Of a DNA stretch of 64,000 bases, positions 26,349 through 35,233 are shown one piece after another. The number at the start of each line of letters is the position of its first letter. The stretch's first letter is position 1. The notes below the pieces were generated by a model. That model made no database searches and was not told the DNA's origin. It saw only the letters and a program-made list of their open reading frames with translations. The stretch comes from Lentibacter algarum (GTDB lineage Bacteria; Pseudomonadota; Alphaproteobacteria; Rhodobacterales; Rhodobacteraceae): assembly GCF_018860975.1 (NCBI RefSeq), contig NZ_JAHKQI010000009.1:124001-188000 (forward strand), read 5' to 3'. A program made the translations under genes and the position numbers.

Positions 26349-26561
26349 ATGCCAAAACGCTTCCGCCTCACCCGCCGTTTTCCCTGTGCCATGACAGAAG
26401 ACGGCTACCGACGGCTCAAGCGTTTTGCGACAGAGGCCGGGCTCGACGAAGGTGAAGCGCTCTCGTTTCTGTTTGAAAACTTCGAGAGCGTCACCAACCA
26501 AGAAAACCTGACAGCCCGCCTGCGGCTGTTCAATTCAGAGCTCGACGCGCGCAAACGTTAG
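26349..26561 (+). CDS. Small conserved-looking protein, possible ribbon-helix-helix type
   Basis: A 70-residue protein between two acyl-CoA dehydrogenase genes, with an AAAAGGAG site before the ATG. It reads as a short basic strand (PKRFRLTRRFPCAM), then TEDGYRRLKRFATEAGLDEG and EALSFLFENFESV, which resembles the strand-helix-helix pattern of ribbon-helix-helix DNA-binding proteins. I do not recognise a named family. Spacing of 27 and 24 bp to its neighbours places it within the operon. It may regulate the operon or be an enzyme accessory. Confidence 0.65.
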   Translation: MPKRFRLTRRFPCAMTEDGYRRLKRFATEAGLDEGEALSFLFENFESVTNQENLTARLRLFNSELDARKR

Positions 26562-26585
26562 TTTTTTTCTGGGGAGGAAAAGCCA

Positions 26586-27725
26586 ATGACATCAAGCTGG
26601 ATGACAGACGAGCACCAAATGCTCGCAGACATGACGGCAAAGTTCATCACTGATGAATGGTCGCCTCGCTTTGAGAAATGGCGCAAGCAAGGCCAGATGG
26701 ACCGCACGGCATGGAACGAAGCTGGCGAGCTTGGCCTGCTGTGCCCGTCCATCCCCGAAGAATACGGCGGCCACGGCGGCGATTTTGGCCATGAGGCCGT
26801 GGTGATGATGGAACACCCCCGCGCCAACCTCGCCTCTTGGGGTAATCCGATCCATTCAGGCATCGTCGCACATTACATCCTCAACTGCGGCACCGAAGAG
26901 CAAAAGCAGCGCTGGTTGCCCAAGATGGTCACCGGCGAGACCGTTGGCGCATTGGCAATGACCGAGCCGTCAACAGGCTCTGACGTGCAAGCGATCAAAA
27001 CCCGCGCCGTCCGCGACGGCAATGCCTACCGCCTTACGGGCCAAAAGACGTTTATCTCAAACGGCCAGCACGCCGAGCTGATCATCGTCGCGGCCAAAAC
27101 CGACCCGTCGCTTGGCTCCAAAGGTGTCTCGCTGGTGGTTGTCGAAACCGACAAAGCGCAGGGTTTCGCGCGTGGCCGCAACCTCGAAAAAGTCGGCATG
27201 CACGCCGCCGACACCTCAGAGCTGTTCTTTGACAATGTCGAAATTCCGCCGGAAAACATCCTTGGCGGAGTCGAGGGCAAAGGCTTCTATCAGATGATGC
27301 AGCAGCTCCCACAAGAACGCCTGATCATCGGCTGTGGCGCGGTCGGCGCCATGCAAGGCGCCATCGAGCGCACCATCGCCTATTGCAACGAGCGTGAGGC
27401 CTTCGGCGGCCCGATCATGCAATTTCAGAACACTCGCTTCAAACTTGCCGAATGCAAAACCAAACTTACAGTTTCTCGCGCCTTCCTTGATGAGTGCATC
27501 TCCGAGCACATGCGCGGCGAACTCACCGTCGAAAAAGCGGCGATGTGCAAGTACTGGCTGACAGAAACGCAAGGCGAAGTGCTTGATGAATGTGTGCAAC
27601 TGCACGGTGGTTATGGGTTTATGCAAGAATACGCCGTCGCCGAAATGTGGGCCGACGCCCGTGTTCAGCGCATCTACGGCGGCACCAACGAAATTATGAA
27701 GGAGTTGATCTCAAGGTCACTCTAA
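26586..27725 (+). CDS. Acyl-CoA dehydrogenase
   Basis: A 379-residue acyl-CoA dehydrogenase of standard length. Key blocks: [18 protein letters not shown] (FAD and substrate binding), [34 protein letters not shown], and [20 protein letters not shown] with [18 protein letters not shown]. The Glu in YGG-T-N-E is the C-terminal FAD-contact motif; the catalytic base is probably a Glu in the helix before it. Likely acts on short or branched acyl-CoA. It follows the small protein by 24 bp and precedes a repeat region with a strong hairpin. Confidence 0.93.
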   Translation: MTSSWMTDEHQMLADMTAKFITDEWSPRFEKWRKQGQMDRTAWNEAGELGLLCPSIPEEYGGHGGDFGHEAVVMMEHPRANLASWGNPIHSGIVAHYILNCGTEEQKQRWLPKMVTGETVGALAMTEPSTGSDVQAIKTRAVRDGNAYRLTGQKTFISNGQHAELIIVAAKTDPSLGSKGVSLVVVETDKAQGFARGRNLEKVGMHAADTSELFFDNVEIPPENILGGVEGKGFYQMMQQLPQERLIIGCGAVGAMQGAIERTIAYCNEREAFGGPIMQFQNTRFKLAECKTKLTVSRAFLDECISEHMRGELTVEKAAMCKYWLTETQGEVLDECVQLHGGYGFMQEYAVAEMWADARVQRIYGGTNEIMKELISRSL

Positions 27726-27891
27726 ATCCGCAACGACAACAATAATCCTCGCCCCTGGAAGCCTCCGGCGGGGATACTTTCACCAAGAAAAAGAGCCAGA
27801 AACCGGCAACTCTTTTTCTTGGTAGAAATATCCCACGGGGGTGTGGGGGTGTGAAACCCCCACCGCCGACCTAAAAGAAAGGAACTATGAT
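27726..27891. repeat. Rhodobacterales-type repetitive intergenic element with long hairpin
   Basis: Between the second acyl-CoA dehydrogenase and the GST gene. It contains GCCTCCGGCGGGGATA followed by a perfect 14-bp inverted repeat, ACCAAGAAAAAGAG (27782-27795) and CTCTTTTTCTTGGT (27810-27823), then a C/G run with GGGGGTGTGGGGGTGTG and its partial complement CCCCCAC. Such GCCTCCGGCGGGGAT-type segments recur between genes in Rhodobacterales genomes. The 14-bp stem may act as a terminator or mRNA-stabilising structure between fad genes. Confidence 0.6.
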
Positions 27892-28524
27892 ATGACACTC
27901 AAACTCCACTGTTTCGGCGAGTCTGGAAATGCTTACAAAGCCGCCCTTGCACTTGAGCTCTCCGGCCTTGACTGGGAGCCTGTCTATGTCGACTTTTTCG
28001 GCGGCGAAGCCCGCTCGCAGGAATACCGCGCCAAAAACATCATGGGCGAAGTGCCAATGCTTGAAGACGGCGACATCCGCCTCTGTCAATCCGGTGTGAT
28101 CCAGCAATACGTCACCGACAAATCAGGCAAACTCGGCGGCGCGCCAAGTGATAAATACGAAGTGCTGCGTTGGGTACTATGGGACAACCACAAGAACTCG
28201 TCACAAACCGGCATCACTCGGTTTCTGCTCAACTTCCTGCCAGAAGACAAACGCCCGCAAGAAGCTATCAACTTCCTGCAAGGCCGCCTTAAAGCGGTTT
28301 ACGCAACGCTTGATGCACATCTTGAGGGCCGCGACTGGCTCGTCGGTGATGCGATCACCAACGCCGACATCGCCAACTGTGGCTACCTGTTTTACCCGGA
28401 GCCCTTCGGCTTTGAGCGCAAAGAATGGGCCAATATCGACCGTTGGCTCACCAACATTCAACAAACACCGGGGTGGAAAGCCCCATACGACCTGATGCCC
28501 GGCAGCCCCGCTGACCGCGCTTAA
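27892..28524 (+). CDS. Glutathione S-transferase
   Basis: A 210-residue cytosolic GST. The thioredoxin-like N-terminal domain (KLHCFGESGNAYKAALALEL, then GEVPMLEDGDIRLCQSGVI with the cis-Pro and the SNAIL-like glutathione site) is followed by an all-helical domain ending in a Trp-rich segment. Serine at GESGN is the probable catalytic residue. It lies inside the beta-oxidation gene set, suggesting detoxification of reactive acyl or enoyl intermediates, which is inference. ATG at 27892 is preceded by AAAGGAA. Confidence 0.9.
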   Translation: MTLKLHCFGESGNAYKAALALELSGLDWEPVYVDFFGGEARSQEYRAKNIMGEVPMLEDGDIRLCQSGVIQQYVTDKSGKLGGAPSDKYEVLRWVLWDNHKNSSQTGITRFLLNFLPEDKRPQEAINFLQGRLKAVYATLDAHLEGRDWLVGDAITNADIANCGYLFYPEPFGFERKEWANIDRWLTNIQQTPGWKAPYDLMPGSPADRA

Positions 28525-28548
28525 GACAACACCGGATAGGAGAAAACC

Positions 28549-29760
28549 ATGACCGAAGCTTATATCTATGACGCCGTGCGCACGCCGCGTGGCAAGGGCC
28601 GCAAAGACGGCTCACTGCACGAAGTTTCAGCCGCGCGCCTTTCGGCTGTGGCTCTTAACGCCTTGAAGGAACGCAACGACCTGCAGGGTCACGCCGTTGA
28701 AGACGTAATCTGGGGCAACGTCACCCAAGTTGCCGAGCAAGGCGCATGCCTCGCGCGCACAGCCGTGCTTGCCTCTGATCTTGACGAAAGCATCCCCGGC
28801 CTGTCCATCAACCGCTTCTGCGCCTCTGGGCTTGAGGCCGTCAACGTCGCCGCAAACCAAGTGCGCGGCGGAGCAGGCAACGCCTATATCGCTGGCGGCG
28901 TTGAGTCCATGAGCCGCACCCCGATGGGCTCTGACGGTGGCGCAATCGCCGTTGATCCATCAATCGCGATCGACCACTACTTTGTGCCACAAGGCATCTC
29001 GGCCGACATCATCGCCACAAAATATGGCTTCACTCGCGACCAAGCCGACGCCATGGCCGTTGAAAGCCAGCGCCGCGCAAAAGCCGCATGGGATGCGGGG
29101 CACTTCAACCGCTCGGTCGTTCCGGTGAACGACGTGAATGGCTTGCCTATCTTGGCCTATGACGAGTTCATGCGTCCGCAGACTGACATGCAAAGCCTCG
29201 GCGCTCTTAAGCCTTCGTTCCAGCAGATGGGCGAAGTCATGCCCGGCTTTGATAAGATCGCTATGCTCAAATACCCGGAGCTTGAGCGCATCAACCACAT
29301 TCACCATGCGGGCAACTCCTCGGGCATCGTTGATGGCGCAGCCGCGGTTTTGATCGGCAATAAAGAGTTCGGCGAGCAAATGGGCATCAAGCCCCGCGCC
29401 CGCATCCGCGCCACAGCCAAGATCGGCACCGACCCGACCATCATGCTCACAGGCCCAGTGCCCGTGACCGAGAAAATCATGCGCGACAGCGGCATGAGCA
29501 TCAGCGACATCGACCTGTTTGAAGTCAACGAAGCCTTCGCCTCGGTTGTTATGCGTTTTGAACAGGCGTTTGATGTCGACCACGACAAAGTCAACGTCAA
29601 CGGCGGCTCAATGGCGATGGGCCACCCCCTCGGCGCGACCGGCGCGATGATCCTCGGCACGCTGATGGACGAGCTCGAACGCTCCGACAAAGAGCTTGGC
29701 CTCGCCACGCTTTGCATCGGCTCAGGTATGGGCGCCGCTACCATTCTCGAACGGGTGTAA
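28549..29760 (+). CDS. fadA: Acetyl-CoA C-acyltransferase (3-ketoacyl-CoA thiolase)
   Basis: A 403-residue thiolase that cleaves 3-ketoacyl-CoA to acetyl-CoA and a shortened acyl-CoA. The nucleophilic Cys is in SINRFCASGLEAVNVAANQV, the catalytic His in GGSMAMGHPLGATGA, and the second Cys in LCIGSGMGAA. Position beside fadB indicates the beta-oxidation role rather than PHB synthesis. A GGAG site precedes the ATG. Confidence 0.94.
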   Translation: MTEAYIYDAVRTPRGKGRKDGSLHEVSAARLSAVALNALKERNDLQGHAVEDVIWGNVTQVAEQGACLARTAVLASDLDESIPGLSINRFCASGLEAVNVAANQVRGGAGNAYIAGGVESMSRTPMGSDGGAIAVDPSIAIDHYFVPQGISADIIATKYGFTRDQADAMAVESQRRAKAAWDAGHFNRSVVPVNDVNGLPILAYDEFMRPQTDMQSLGALKPSFQQMGEVMPGFDKIAMLKYPELERINHIHHAGNSSGIVDGAAAVLIGNKEFGEQMGIKPRARIRATAKIGTDPTIMLTGPVPVTEKIMRDSGMSISDIDLFEVNEAFASVVMRFEQAFDVDHDKVNVNGGSMAMGHPLGATGAMILGTLMDELERSDKELGLATLCIGSGMGAATILERV

Positions 29761-29762
29761 CT

Positions 29763-30053
29763 TTGGCGTACTCACACCCCATCGGCGATGCTCACCCGTT
29801 TCCGCTGGTCTATGCTCTGGCTCAGGCCAAGGGCTATGATCAGCTGGAACTCGTGACAATGCACGACGGGGCGCTGATGCGGCTGTTTTGCAAAAAGCCA
29901 TCTGTTGTCTTCCGGCTGGAAGGCGATCCGGGCAGCGCAATCGACCGTCAGCGTTTTGACTATGCAAAGCATATCAAAGTGAACGCCAAAACACCTGCAG
30001 AAATATTGGCTGTCATTCAAAAGGCGATCGCCGCCGAAACGACAGCCCCCTAA
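29763..30053 (+). CDS. Hypothetical protein between thiolase and FadB genes
   Basis: A 96-residue frame beginning at a TTG two bases after the fadA stop, so probably translated by coupling. The product (AYSHPIGDAHPFPLVYALAQ, then LELVTMHDGALMRLFCKKPS and QRFDYAKHIKVNAKTPAEIL) is protein-like and not an antisense shadow. I do not recognise a family. If the TTG is not used, an internal ATG (MHDGALMRLF) would give a shorter product. It is 24 bp upstream of fadB. Confidence 0.6.
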   Translation: MAYSHPIGDAHPFPLVYALAQAKGYDQLELVTMHDGALMRLFCKKPSVVFRLEGDPGSAIDRQRFDYAKHIKVNAKTPAEILAVIQKAIAAETTAP

Positions 30054-30077
30054 CAACCCAAAACGGGAGATGAAAAC

Positions 30078-32276
30078 ATGACTGATTTTACCATGACCAA
30101 AGATGCCGAAGGCATCGCCACAATCGTCTGGGACACCGTTGGCAAATCCATGAATGTGATGAGCATTCAGGGCTTCGCCGATCTTGACGCCCACATCGAC
30201 GACGCCCTCGCGGATGATGCTGTCAAAGGCGTGATCATCACGTCAGGCAAGAAAGGCAGCTTCGCCGGCGGGATGGACCTCAACGCCATCGCCAAGATGA
30301 AGGCCGACGCAGGCGACGAGCCCGCAAAGGGCCTGTTTGATGGCACCATGCAAATGCACTCGGTGCTGCGCAAAATCGAGCGCGCCGGTATGGATGCCAA
30401 GACCAACAAAGGTGGCAAGCCGATTGCTTCTGTGCTTCCGGGCACAGCGCTTGGAATTGGCTATGAGTTGCCTCTGTCAACGCACCGCATCTTTGCCGCC
30501 AACAACCCGAAAGCCAAAATCGGCTTCCCTGAAATCATGGTCGGCATCTTCCCCGGCGCGGGTGGCACAACCCGGCTCACACGTATGCTCGGCGCAATGG
30601 CGGCTTCGCCCTTCCTCTTGCAAGGCAAGATGGTCAGCCCCGACAAAGCCAAGGCTGCGGGCCTCATCCATGAAGTGTCAGATGATCCAATGGCCGACGC
30701 GCGCGCGTGGGTTCTCTCCGAGCCCAAGATCGTTAAGCCATGGGATGAGAAAGGCTACAAAATGCCCGGCGGTACGCCGTTTCACCCTGCTGGCTTCATG
30801 ACATTCATGGGCGCCGCAACAATGGTTCACGCCCAGACACAAGGCGCGTTTCCTGCGGCCAAAGCCCTGCTCTCGGCTGTCTACGAAGGCGCGCTTGTGC
30901 CGTTTGACACCGCGATCAAGATCGAAGCACGCTGGTTCACCAACATCCTGATGAACCCGAGCTCGGAAGCAATGATCCGCTCGCTCTTCATCAACAAAGA
31001 AGCGCTGGAAAAAGGCGCCGTGCGTCCCGCTGGTGTGCCGGACCAAACCGTCAAAAAGCTCGGCGTTTTGGGCGCGGGTATGATGGGCGCAGGCATCGCG
31101 CTGGTCTCGGCTCAAGCTGGTATCGAAGTGGTGCTGATCGACCGTGACCAAGCCGCCGCCGACAAGGGCAAAGCCTATGCAGCCACCTACATGGACAAAG
31201 GCATCGCCCGCAAAAAAGCAACGGAAGAGAAGAAGGAAGCGCTTCTCTCGCTGATCACCGCCACGCCTGATCTCGACGCGCTCAAGGGCTGCGACTTGAT
31301 CATCGAGGCCGTGTTTGAAGACGTAGGCGTCAAGGCCGAGATGACCAAAAAAGTCGAAGCGATCATCCCGGAAGATTGCATCTTTGCCTCGAACACCTCG
31401 ACGCTTCCGATCACCGAGCTGGCTAAAGCCTCAAAGCGCGACGATCAGTTCATCGGCATCCACTTCTTCTCGCCCGTCGAGAAAATGCTGCTGGTCGAGA
31501 TCATCAAAGGCAAGCAAACAGGTGACCGCGCCGTGGCCAAGGCGCTCGACTACGTGCGCCAGATCCGCAAAACGCCGATCGTTGTGAACGATGCACGCTT
31601 CTTCTACTGCAACCGCTGCATCATTCCATACGTCAACGAAGGTGCGCGCATGCTCACCGAAGGTGTCGCACCAGCCCTGATCGACAACGCAGCACGCCAG
31701 CTTGGCTTCCCTGTCGGGCCCATCCAGTTGACGGATGAAACCTCGATCGACCTTGGCGCAAAAATCGCACGTGCGACTAAGCTTGCGATGGGCGACGACT
31801 ACCCCGATAGCCCAGCTGATGATCTGATCTTCTACCTCGAAGCAGAGGGCCGTATGGGCCGCAAGGCAAATGCTGGCTTCTTCAACTATGACGAAAAAGG
31901 CAAACGCCTCGGCTACTGGGAAGGTCTCAACGAGAAACACCCATTGCTCGAAGAACAGCCAGACCTCATCGAAGTGCAAGAGCGCCTGATGTTTAGCCAG
32001 GTTCTTGAAGCCGTTCGCGCGCTTGAAGAAGGTGTGCTGGAAGACATCCGCGAAGGCGATGTAGGCGCAATCTTGGCTTGGGGCTTCGCGCCTTGGTCAG
32101 GTGGTCCGCTCTCATGGCTCGACATCATTGGCACGCCTTACGCTGCCGAGCGCACCGCCGAGCTGGCCGCAAAGTATGGCGAGCGTTTCGCCACACCAGC
32201 CCTGCTCAAGGAAATGGCCGACAAGAACCAGACTTTCTATGGTCGCTTCTCAAAAGACGAGGAAGCCGCAGCCTAA
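30078..32276 (+). CDS. fadB: Bifunctional enoyl-CoA hydratase / 3-hydroxyacyl-CoA dehydrogenase
   Basis: A 732-residue fusion. Residues 1 to about 290 form the crotonase domain (GVIITSGKKGSFAGGMDLNA with the first oxyanion-hole loop, and GFPEIMVGIFPGAGGTTRL with the catalytic Glu region). The second half starts with the NAD-binding KKLGVLGAGMMGAGIALVSA (about 325) and has the dehydrogenase His in IGIHFFSPVEKMLLVEII. It performs steps two and three of beta-oxidation and pairs with the thiolase. Last gene of the locus, followed by a strong terminator. Confidence 0.95.
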   Translation: MTDFTMTKDAEGIATIVWDTVGKSMNVMSIQGFADLDAHIDDALADDAVKGVIITSGKKGSFAGGMDLNAIAKMKADAGDEPAKGLFDGTMQMHSVLRKIERAGMDAKTNKGGKPIASVLPGTALGIGYELPLSTHRIFAANNPKAKIGFPEIMVGIFPGAGGTTRLTRMLGAMAASPFLLQGKMVSPDKAKAAGLIHEVSDDPMADARAWVLSEPKIVKPWDEKGYKMPGGTPFHPAGFMTFMGAATMVHAQTQGAFPAAKALLSAVYEGALVPFDTAIKIEARWFTNILMNPSSEAMIRSLFINKEALEKGAVRPAGVPDQTVKKLGVLGAGMMGAGIALVSAQAGIEVVLIDRDQAAADKGKAYAATYMDKGIARKKATEEKKEALLSLITATPDLDALKGCDLIIEAVFEDVGVKAEMTKKVEAIIPEDCIFASNTSTLPITELAKASKRDDQFIGIHFFSPVEKMLLVEIIKGKQTGDRAVAKALDYVRQIRKTPIVVNDARFFYCNRCIIPYVNEGARMLTEGVAPALIDNAARQLGFPVGPIQLTDETSIDLGAKIARATKLAMGDDYPDSPADDLIFYLEAEGRMGRKANAGFFNYDEKGKRLGYWEGLNEKHPLLEEQPDLIEVQERLMFSQVLEAVRALEEGVLEDIREGDVGAILAWGFAPWSGGPLSWLDIIGTPYAAERTAELAAKYGERFATPALLKEMADKNQTFYGRFSKDEEAAA

Positions 32277-32302
32277 GCTGCACTTCACGATCTTAAAAGC
32301 TG

Positions 32303-32340
32303 AAAGGGTGCGCTGGAAACAACGCACCCTTTCTTCTGGT
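32303..32340 (+). terminator. Rho-independent terminator after fadB
   Basis: AAAGGGTGCG (32303-32312) and CGCACCCTTT (32323-32332) form a perfect 10-bp stem with a 10-nt loop, followed by CTTCTGG. It lies 26 bp after the fadB stop. Confidence 0.82.
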
Positions 32341-32717
32341 TCCGGCATGGTGCACCCCACATGTTGCCCAAAAGGGCGGGGATTAGACATGCATAGCCCA
32401 CCAAACCAGGCCAGAGCTCAGGCTCTGCCAACGGTTTTCACTTTGGATTGATGCTGGTGCTCAGGCCGGGCCGCGTCGGGCAAGGGGGGCTCTCTCTTCA
32501 CCCCTTGCCGCGCGGGCCTGTCCTGTCCAGAAACAGTTCGATAACTGTCATCCCCAAGTGCAAAATCGCTGGCAGACGATCTCTTGCAATACCCTACTTT
32601 TGCCTAGGATATGCGCAAAAGGTTGGGCGCATTTGTGGTAAGTTTTAGGCATCATTGATGAAAAGCGAACAATCCCGTCAAATTGTGTCAACTGGTGCCA
32701 AGCCACCATGCAATCCT
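32341..32717. other. 377-bp gap with two hairpins and no gene
   Basis: No credible reading frame. It holds a 59-nt composite hairpin (32462-32520: CAGGCC with GGCCTG, CGCG with CGCG, GGCAAGGGG with CCCCTTGCC, one-base bulges) and a smaller ACAGTT-CGAT-AACTGT hairpin at 32533-32548. Neither is followed by a T tract, so they are not typical terminators. Confidence 0.5.
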
Positions 32718-33365
32718 TCAGGCAACTTCCAAAACGCCCATCTCAACCAGTTGGCTCGCCTTGGTCTCAGCCAACATGTTGTAGCCAACCGTTTCTGGTT
32801 TTTCCGCCGTGGCGCGTTCAAGTAAATCGCCGCCCGCACTGCAAAACAGCAGCGTTCCGTGGTCACCGAAAACAACCTGCTCGCTTCTAAACTCGAGCGT
32901 AATCACTTCAATTGGGTCTGCCGGATACATCCGCTCGATACCGTGCAGCCCTTCAAGCGCCGCCGCAGGAAGCAGCGCAAACGGATCACCGTATAGCGCC
33001 TCCGCGATGTCGCTCTCCAGCATCACGCCTTGACGGCCGAGAAGCATGATCGGGCTAGAGTTTTCAAGCACTCCGGTCGGCACCAGCAACGGCCAGAACT
33101 GCACAGGGCAAGCCTCTTCGCCGCTCCAAAGCTGGCGGCGCGTGACGCCCTCCAGCGGTTGTAGCCCGTTGTCAAATGTCAGCACCATGTCGCCAGCTTG
33201 CAAGCTCGCGGCATCTCGCCAGCCAATCGCCGTTCCGATCTTGGTGCCCGCAGTGATACCAGTCAGAACACCTGTTGCCTCTACGGTTTGTGCTCCAGAA
33301 AAAGCCCCTGAAGGCTCAGAAACTCTAAAAGTTTTTTGGCGACCAGCGCCTTTCCATCCAAACAT
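32718..33365 (-). CDS. Hint-domain protein (short form)
   Basis: A 215-residue protein dominated by a Hedgehog/intein (Hint) domain: VLTGITAGTKIGTAIGWRDA, LQAGDMVLTFDNGLQPLEGV (start of the Hint fold), MLLGRQGVMLESDIAEALYG, and VITLEFRSEQVVFGDHGTLL. Roseobacters carry many such proteins, often with RTX or adhesin modules, but here no partner domain is attached. The first Hint residue lacks the Cys of self-splicing inteins, so autoprocessing is uncertain. GGGGAAG precedes the ATG. Function unknown. Confidence 0.8.
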   Translation of the reverse strand: MFGWKGAGRQKTFRVSEPSGAFSGAQTVEATGVLTGITAGTKIGTAIGWRDAASLQAGDMVLTFDNGLQPLEGVTRRQLWSGEEACPVQFWPLLVPTGVLENSSPIMLLGRQGVMLESDIAEALYGDPFALLPAAALEGLHGIERMYPADPIEVITLEFRSEQVVFGDHGTLLFCSAGGDLLERATAEKPETVGYNMLAETKASQLVEMGVLEVA

Positions 33366-33504
33366 TTGTCTTCCCCAGACTGTGAATTAGCAGCTTTTTT
33401 TGCGGTCACTGGCAGGTGACCTTTTTGCGTTATGCAACCAGAAGGGGTGATTCTCGTGTGGGTTATGGGGCTGACTTTGGGCAATTTGAGGGCATTGTCG
33501 CCAC

Positions 33505-33531
33505 AATAAAAACAATGATAGCGCATCATTG
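33505..33531 (-). terminator. Rho-independent terminator of the sulfotransferase gene
   Basis: CAATGAT (33513-33519) and ATCATTG (33525-33531) form a 7-bp stem; on the minus strand it is followed by TTTTTATT. It lies 33 bp after the minus-strand sulfotransferase stop and upstream of the Hint gene. Confidence 0.78.
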
Positions 33532-33563
33532 TGAATTGTCATCAAACTTGCGGCAAACCTGCC

Positions 33564-34214
33564 TTAATTCTCGAACCCGTAGTTAAAACGCGCGAGATCA
33601 GCGGCACAAATGGTCTCGACACGTTCCCGCGACGCCTGCGAATAGTAAGCCCGATAGTCGTCCTCTCGCGGGCTCGCGTTTATCCGAGGCAGGACGAGTT
33701 CAAAGCCCAGATGCTCCCAAAGCGGTGCAGCGTCTTCCTCAAAATGCTCCAACCTGATGTAGAGCGCCTCGCGCCCGGCCCCTGCCCCGTCGCGCATATA
33801 GCTCTCGTAGGGCATGGTTTGCATCGCATGTCCGATACCCTGATCCTGCAAGAACGCATCGAACTCCAAAGCCTTGGCAGTCCGCACTGCGGGGTGCTCA
33901 AACCTCTGCTCCCGCAGCCAGTGATAGTAACTCACCAGCCGGTCAAACGGGTTGCGCACCAGCGTAAACGCCAGCATCTGAGCGATATCTTCTCGGCTCA
34001 CCACCCCCTCGATGTCAGCCAGTGTCGAATGCTTCCAAAGTCGGCCAGCAGCGCGCACATCTTTAAGCTTGCGCCGCCGTTTCAACGCCTTGGGCGTGTC
34101 CCCCAGCATCATGTCGTCTCGCATCGCCCGCTCTTCCAAAGCCAGTGCCAGCGAGGTGCCGCCTGTTTTAGGAATATGGACAAAAATATAGTTACGGCCG
34201 GGCGAAATGATCAT
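33564..34214 (-). CDS. Sulfotransferase family protein (Sulfotransfer_2 type)
   Basis: A 216-residue PAPS-dependent sulfotransferase. The 5'-phosphosulfate loop is FVHIPKTGGTSL (about 11-22) and the 3'-phosphate-binding block is FTLVRNPFDRLVSYYHW (about 83-99). Such enzymes sulfate polysaccharides or other surface molecules. It lies 9 bp downstream of a DMT transporter in the same orientation, suggesting a small operon, and ends in its own terminator. The acceptor substrate is unknown. Confidence 0.9.
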   Translation of the reverse strand: MIISPGRNYIFVHIPKTGGTSLALALEERAMRDDMMLGDTPKALKRRRKLKDVRAAGRLWKHSTLADIEGVVSREDIAQMLAFTLVRNPFDRLVSYYHWLREQRFEHPAVRTAKALEFDAFLQDQGIGHAMQTMPYESYMRDGAGAGREALYIRLEHFEEDAAPLWEHLGFELVLPRINASPREDDYRAYYSQASRERVETICAADLARFNYGFEN

Positions 34215-34223
34215 GCCTGAACG

Positions 34224-35129
34224 CTACTGCGCACGTGAGCGAAGCGCAATCACCGAGCCCGCCGCAATGATCAACCCGACGCCAATGATCTGACCAAAGC
34301 TCAGGTTCTGCCCGAACCAATACCAGGCAAACAACGGCCCGAAGATCATCACCGAGTATTCAAACACCGCGACGTAGGACGCCTCGCCAAGTTGATAGCC
34401 CTTAGTGAGGCAAAACACCCCCGCGATCGAGCCGAGCACATGCCCGACCACAAGCCAGCCCATCTCGCCCATCGGCCACACAAAGCCACGTGTCACAAAC
34501 GCCAGCGGCCCTTGCTGCTCCTCAATGCCCAGCGCGGCAATCACCAGCAGGCCGACAATGCCAAGCACCCCCTGCATGCCCATCGTGCCAGCCAGCAAGG
34601 TATAGGTGCTCTCGCCATCACACATCCTACGGGTGATAATCGCGCTCATCGCATATAAAAAGCCGCCGATCACCGGCACGATCACCAACGGGCTAAAAGC
34701 GCTCGGGCTGACTTGCAACACAATCAACGTGCCAACAAATCCAACCAGAACCGCACCAATGCGGTAAATCCCGATCGGTTCTTTCAGCACCAGCGCCGTC
34801 ACCGCCACAACAATGATCGGCGAGGTGAACAACCCCGCCAACGACTGCGCAATCGGCAGGAACGCGAGAGAGCTAAAGTAAAACAGCATAGCCGAGGCAA
34901 AGAACGTGCTGCGCATCAGCACAGCCCCCCAGCGCTGCGGTAAAAACCGTGCACCAGCCAGCTGTGCCATCGCAAAAATGACCGGAATCGAAATACAGAC
35001 TCGCACAAAGTAAAGCTGCCAGATGCTGATCTTTTGCGCGATCACCGCAACAAAGTTGTCGATCACGCCCAATATCATCATCGCCGCCAATATCCAAAGC
35101 GCCGCCGCTACGGGTTTTGTGTCACTCAC
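34224..35129 (-). CDS. DMT superfamily transporter (EamA type)
   Basis: A 301-residue inner-membrane protein with ten predicted hydrophobic helices forming two EamA repeats (first repeat from AAALWILAAMMILGVIDNFV, second from VPVIGGFLYAMSAIITRRMC). The family exports or imports metabolites such as amino acids. A GTG at 35129 with GGGGGC upstream is preferred; an ATG at 35174 would add 15 soluble residues and has no ribosome site. Probably cotranscribed with the sulfotransferase. Confidence 0.88.
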   Translation of the reverse strand: MSDTKPVAAALWILAAMMILGVIDNFVAVIAQKISIWQLYFVRVCISIPVIFAMAQLAGARFLPQRWGAVLMRSTFFASAMLFYFSSLAFLPIAQSLAGLFTSPIIVVAVTALVLKEPIGIYRIGAVLVGFVGTLIVLQVSPSAFSPLVIVPVIGGFLYAMSAIITRRMCDGESTYTLLAGTMGMQGVLGIVGLLVIAALGIEEQQGPLAFVTRGFVWPMGEMGWLVVGHVLGSIAGVFCLTKGYQLGEASYVAVFEYSVMIFGPLFAWYWFGQNLSFGQIIGVGLIIAAGSVIALRSRAQ

Positions 35130-35233
35130 TTCGGCTTGCCCCCAAATGTCGTTGCCGGTCTTCCCAAACCGCATCGCATGAGTTTAATCTGTCCTGAAAC
35201 CGACTGAAAGCTCGGAATATAGGGAGGATCATC

